Notes under the pieces: model-generated
Databases searched by the model: none
What the model was told of the DNA's origin: nothing
What the model saw: the letters and a program-made list of their open reading frames with translations, nothing else
Position numbers and translations under genes: made by a program
Assembly (NCBI GenBank): GCA_025964935.1
Contig: JAOPXW010000200.1
Span: 1-24,854, forward strand
DNA length: 24,854 nt
From: Friedmanniella sp.
GTDB lineage: Bacteria > Actinomycetota > Actinomycetes > Propionibacteriales > Propionibacteriaceae
Direction: 5' to 3'
Shown here: positions 24,427-24,854 of the stretch, one piece after another
Layout of the letters: every line of letters begins with the position of its first letter
Numbering within the stretch: the stretch's first letter is position 1

Positions 24427-24854
24427 TCACCGGGGACCGGTCGGGGCCGGCGACGGCGTCGCTCCGGCCGTTCGTCGGTAGCTGCGCGCAGCGTCGTCCC
24501 ACCTGATCAGTCCTCTCTCCACGAAAGCTGCCAGCCAGCCCTCCATCGGCCACCAACCCCAGCGCCGCGCGAAGATCGCCCCGTTCCGCAGGATGTCGTC
24601 CAGGTGGTTCTGCGGCGGCGACTCGCCTGGATGCCACTGGTGGAAGGCTTCCGCGCCGCCCACCCAGGTCAGCGGGACGCCGGCCGTACGGGCCCGGCAG
24701 CCGAAGTCGGTGTCCTCGGCGCCGTAGCCCTCGTACGCCTCCGCGAAGCCCCCGACCCGGCGCCAGGTCGCGGCCGTGGTGGCGAAGGAGAGCGACCAGA
24801 AGAGGCGGTGGTCACCGCCGGTCGTCAGCTGGCCCGGCGCCGGTACGGGCCGGG
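24427..24854 (-). CDS. Glycosyltransferase family 2, C-terminal part
   Basis: The minus-strand frame is open from the right edge to TGA at 24427-24429, so the start is outside the window. The visible 140 or so residues include FWSLSFATTAATWRRVGGF, AYEGYGAEDTDFGCRARTAG and WVGGAEAFHQWHP, a pattern of GT-A enzymes with a galactosyltransferase-like C-terminal region (the EDTDFG acidic segment is the base/acceptor site). It ends in a Pro/Ala-rich tail. It heads the visible part of the GT2-GT4-PH-GtrA operon. Confidence 0.87.
   Translation of the reverse strand, partial: RPVPAPGQLTTGGDHRLFWSLSFATTAATWRRVGGFAEAYEGYGAEDTDFGCRARTAGVPLTWVGGAEAFHQWHPGESPPQNHLDDILRNGAIFARRWGWWPMEGWLAAFVERGLIRWDDAARSYRRTAGATPSPAPTGPR

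Noticed and set aside
1..24854. CRISPR array, tRNA, rRNA, insertion sequence or phage genes
   Set aside because: No regularly spaced repeats, tRNA-like cloverleaf, ribosomal sequence, transposase or phage motif was seen on either strand.

Overview
The window is high-GC DNA with many GTG starts, 4-nt start/stop overlaps (GTGA/ATGA) and TANNNT -10 boxes directly ahead of start codons. All of this fits an actinobacterium. The gene set (an inositol catabolic operon, LytR-CpsA-Psr proteins, EI24, purE/purK) fits Propionibacteriales, perhaps a Microlunatus/Friedmanniella-like genus. That placement is inference; no rRNA or other decisive marker is present.

Layout. (1) 1-620: the end of a PIG-L/LmbE-type deacetylase on the + strand. 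(2) 687-9839: a compact minus-strand myo-inositol operon in transcription order iolC, Cgl0158-type aldolase, iolB, iolD, iolE/iolH-like (interrupted by an in-frame TAA), iolG, a TIM-barrel isomerase, iolA. Most junctions overlap or lie within a few bases. A promoter with a perfect TTGACA box and two adjacent GTCATGAC palindromes precedes iolC. Together the products would take myo-inositol through ketoinositol and ring opening to malonate semialdehyde/acetyl-CoA and a triose phosphate. No transporter or regulator gene is in the window. (3) 9970-10359: a tautomerase-like gene. (4) 10467-15984: envelope genes, namely a GT2 glycosyltransferase, two divergent LytR-CpsA-Psr genes (the second interrupted by an in-frame TAG) and a secreted M15-like peptidase with two peptidoglycan-binding repeats. 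(5) 16067-17280: a decayed three-part cassette, with an ATPase remnant (Walker A, CPVC zinc-hook-like motif), a helical segment and an intact small gene with a CHHH motif. (6) 17344-22198: minus-strand housekeeping genes (acyl-CoA dehydrogenase, DUF4440 protein, sugar isomerase, EI24 protein, purE, purK). (7) 22326-24854: a minus-strand envelope operon (GT2, GT4, PH-domain protein, GtrA).

Main points of interest are the decayed ATPase/small-protein cassette; two separate nonsense codons in otherwise intact, well-conserved genes; a hairpin repeat family with two copies, each placed exactly between convergent stop codons; the double palindrome upstream of iolC; and a run of genes that look leaderless. 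No tRNA, rRNA, CRISPR array or insertion sequence was seen. There is no gene-free stretch longer than about 200 bases apart from the pseudogene region.
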